Source: Promethearchaeota archaeon (GTDB taxonomy: Archaea; Asgardarchaeota; Lokiarchaeia; Sigynarchaeales; SOKP01). From it: DNA of 17,099 bases. How positions within the stretch are numbered: position 1 is the first letter of the stretch; each line of letters opens with the position of its first letter. The notes beneath the pieces are model-generated. The model was not told the DNA's origin, did not search any database, and saw nothing but the letters and a program-made list of their open reading frames with translations. This document shows positions 15,488-17,099 of the stretch, piece after piece. The position numbers and the translations under genes were made by a program. The DNA is taken from NCBI GenBank assembly GCA_019057975.1, contig JAHLWJ010000071.1:1-17099 (forward strand). The letters are read 5' to 3'.

Positions 15488-16348
15488 ATGAAACTAATGG
15501 ATTATCATAGTCATAACAGACGTTGTGGACATGCCACAGGTGAAATTGAAGATTACGTGAAAGTTGCGATAGAAAAGAATCTTAAAGAAATTGGTATCTC
15601 AGATCATTTTCCACTAGGAGCGATCTTAGACGAGCCACAATTTAAAGAAATAATTAAAGGAGTTTCGATGGAAGTTAAGGAATTCCCTAATTATATTAAA
15701 GATATAAAATATTTGAAAGAAAAATATAAGGATAAAATAAAGGTCCTAATATCGACTGAAGTTAATTTTGCCACCCCTGGAAGAGCTTTGACAAGTCAAA
15801 AGAAGATCCTTGAACCGTTTATGGATGATTATGATTATTTACTTGGAGCAATCCATGATATAAAATGGCATGAGTCCCCTGTAATCATATTGGATCCACG
15901 TGAGGGCTCTGAAGCTCTGAAGAAATATGGTATTGAAAAAATTAACTTAGAGTATATAAATAAATTAATAAAACTTGTAGATACTAATTTTTTTGATGTG
16001 ATTGCTCATTTTGACAACAACCGTATTTTATTTCGTCCAGATAAACCCAATTATTCCCAAAGTATATGGCAAAAACTTTTAGATTTATTAGATAAGATTA
16101 AAAATAAGGGAATGGCTATTGAGATTAATACATCAGGAACTCTTAAAGGAATCGGTAGTCAATTTCCAGATGACAAAATTATTAAAGAAATAATTCAACG
16201 AGATATTCCTTTAATGCTAGGCTCTGATGCTCATAGACCAAAAAATATTGGATATATGTTTGAGAAATTCATAGAAAAAGCAAAAAAATGGGGTTTATCT
16301 CATTTATGTACATATGAAAAGCGTGAGCAGAGTTTAGTAAAAATTTAA
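15488..16348 (+). CDS. PHP-domain phosphoesterase, histidinol-phosphatase (HisJ/HisK) type
   Basis: This 286-residue metal-dependent phosphatase probably converts histidinol phosphate to histidinol. The PHP metal ligands are present in order: H7 and H9 in DYHSHN, H15 in CGHATGE, D39-H40 in GISDH, E91, H123 in AIHDI, H174 in IAHFD, and D247 with H249 in GSDAH. INTSG at 213-217 is the family signature. The N-terminal CGHA motif is typical of HisJ/HisK, though the same fold serves other phosphatases, and no other his gene is nearby. Length matches the family. The ATG start is leaderless. The stop is two bases from the convergent small gene. Confidence 0.87.
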   Translation: MKLMDYHSHNRRCGHATGEIEDYVKVAIEKNLKEIGISDHFPLGAILDEPQFKEIIKGVSMEVKEFPNYIKDIKYLKEKYKDKIKVLISTEVNFATPGRALTSQKKILEPFMDDYDYLLGAIHDIKWHESPVIILDPREGSEALKKYGIEKINLEYINKLIKLVDTNFFDVIAHFDNNRILFRPDKPNYSQSIWQKLLDLLDKIKNKGMAIEINTSGTLKGIGSQFPDDKIIKEIIQRDIPLMLGSDAHRPKNIGYMFEKFIEKAKKWGLSHLCTYEKREQSLVKI

Positions 16349-16350
16349 TA

Positions 16351-16632
16351 TTACTTTAACATAAAACTTTTGTGCTCCGGGTCAACTCCTATTAGTTTAT
16401 TCTTTTCTATAAGCTCATTTATATGATGTAATATAATATACCATTCCCAAAAAAAATGAATCTTCTTAATATCCGTAAATAGGGTTTTAATATGCTTTTC
16501 CGTGTAGTATACTCCTTTGAGGGTTATATCATTCAATTTTTTCGGCTTATCTGCATAAAACATGCTTAAAACTTTACCCTCATTAATCTCAATTTTCTTA
16601 AGAGTATCTCTGAAAATTTCTGGTTGTCTCAT
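16351..16632 (-). CDS. hypothetical protein, 93 residues
   Basis: I do not recognise this product. It begins at ATG 16632 (a TTG or GTG up to eight codons earlier would also be open). The first third is mixed (EIFRDTLKKIEINEGKVLS), then an aromatic-rich stretch HFFWEWYIILHHINELIEKNKLIG forms an amphipathic helix that might pack on a membrane or a partner. It ends 2 bases from the PHP gene stop. Its start lies 11 bases from the stop of the next upstream short ORF on the same strand, so the two could be one gene split by a frameshift or a small operon. Confidence 0.5.
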   Translation of the reverse strand: MRQPEIFRDTLKKIEINEGKVLSMFYADKPKKLNDITLKGVYYTEKHIKTLFTDIKKIHFFWEWYIILHHINELIEKNKLIGVDPEHKSFMLK

Positions 16633-16642
16633 ATTGTAATTT

Positions 16643-16792
16643 TTACCCACTTGCAAGGATCATATCATCAGAGCTGCCATGTAAATATATATTTTCGATT
16701 TTTTCAATGGAATTTCTATAGGCTTTCAAATCACAATGTTTTAACCCATACCAAGGGTCCGATCTTTCTATGCCTAAATCAGAAATTTTCAT
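16643..16792 (-). CDS. 49-residue small ORF, possible 5' half of a split gene
   Basis: A minus-strand ORF runs from ATG (16792) to TAA (16643). It reads MKISDLGIERSDPWYGL, then KHCDLKAYRNSIEKI and ends SSDDMILASG. The composition is balanced and protein-like, with no run of repeats or hydrophobic filler. No domain is recognised. It may be a short protein, or, with the 93-residue ORF that follows in another frame, one interrupted gene. The plus-strand reading across the same bases is low-complexity and unlikely. Confidence 0.4.
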   Translation of the reverse strand: MKISDLGIERSDPWYGLKHCDLKAYRNSIEKIENIYLHGSSDDMILASG

Positions 16793-16955
16793 TGAAATCA
16801 GACTCTGAATTTACCTTTCCATCATATCTTTTTGCTCAATTTTCTGTAACATATGTAAAATGAGAATCTTATTTACACATTTCATTAAAATAGAGAAATA
16901 GTGGAAATTAGATTAATCAGTGTAGAATACATGCACTAAAACCAAGAAAGAGAAA

Positions 16956-17027
16956 TGGACCTAGCGGGAATTGAACCCGCGGCCTTTTCCATGCCAAGGA
17001 AACGATCTTCCACTAATCCATAGGCCC
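16956..17027 (-). tRNA. tRNA-Ala (GGC anticodon)
   Basis: This 72-base cloverleaf has an acceptor stem GGGCCTA paired with TAGGTCC, a D-stem GATT/GATC, an anticodon stem TTTCC/GGAAA around the loop TTGGCAT (anticodon GGC), and a T-arm GCGGG-TTCAATT-CCCGC. A G3:U70 wobble pair, the alanine identity element, is present (G3 pairs with T70). The discriminator is A. The 3' CCA is not encoded and must be added. No intron is seen. Length and structure are normal for archaea. Confidence 0.95.
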
Positions 17028-17058
17028 ATTATATGATAGGGATCAAAACACTCCCAAA

Positions 17059-17072
17059 TAATTAAATTTTTC
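17059..17072 (-). promoter_or_regulatory. TATA-like element for tRNA-Ala
   Basis: On the minus strand AAAAATTTAATTAT lies about 32-45 bases upstream of the tRNA 5' end, which would give a short leader to be removed by RNase P. The position is typical of archaeal tRNA promoters. Confidence 0.4.
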
Positions 17073-17099
17073 TATTCTAGGATTAAAGATACCTAATGG

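Noticed and set aside
16624..16863. 79-residue plus-strand ORF opposite the short minus-strand ORFs
   Set aside because: The translation is aromatic- and Ser/His-rich low-quality sequence without a recognisable pattern; the minus-strand ORFs over the same bases look more protein-like.
1..17099. CRISPR array, insertion sequence or rRNA
   Set aside because: No regularly spaced direct repeats, no transposase-like ORF with terminal repeats and no rRNA sequence were seen anywhere in the window.

Overview
The window is AT-rich (roughly 30% GC by eye) and reads as archaeal. Several genes have a TATA-like element about 25-30 bases before the start codon and little or no 5' leader. The single tRNA does not encode its CCA end. 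Gene content includes an ADP-forming acyl-CoA synthetase subunit, an archaeal-style thiolase and a GatC subunit. Two things point to an Asgard archaeon of the Lokiarchaeota type: the relic of a Ras-like small GTPase, and a TPR protein ending in an eukaryote-like PCI/winged-helix-type module. This placement is inference; there is no rRNA or marker gene to prove it.

Layout. Positions 1-2132 (minus strand) hold a three-gene run: a small cysteine-containing protein, a HAD phosphatase and a MoxR-type AAA+ ATPase cut by the window edge. The ATPase carries a four-cysteine cluster in its lid region. A divergent promoter region separates this run from gatC (plus). gatC converges on an unrecognised 330-residue protein (minus) with a TTG start. 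Positions 3767-6144 (minus) hold dUTPase, a small winged-helix-like protein and an ADP-forming acyl-CoA synthetase alpha-like subunit. The synthetase Shine-Dalgarno sequence lies in one arm of a 9-bp inverted repeat. Positions 6269-7532 (plus) hold a GNAT-like protein and the TPR protein.

Positions 7533-8267 look empty of long genes. They contain a 42-codon single-pass membrane ORF and a dodecin gene whose reading frame is broken by a 32-base insertion. The insertion has matching AAAG ends and an internal 8-bp hairpin. Removing the 32 bases restores a complete 68-residue dodecin, which makes this the most intriguing spot in the window: a recent insertion, an assembly error, or, speculatively, a bypassed or removed segment.

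Positions 8268-10882 carry a thiolase (minus), divergent from a purE-rpiA pair (plus). These genes serve acyl-CoA metabolism, purine synthesis and the ribose-5-phosphate supply. Positions 10907-14902 (minus) encode a very large secreted, membrane-anchored subtilase. Its layout recalls eukaryotic site-1 protease, and it has a cytoplasmic zinc ribbon. After it come the degraded small GTPase, a PHP-type histidinol-phosphatase-like enzyme (plus), two short minus-strand ORFs that may be halves of one gene, and a tRNA-Ala(GGC) on the minus strand.
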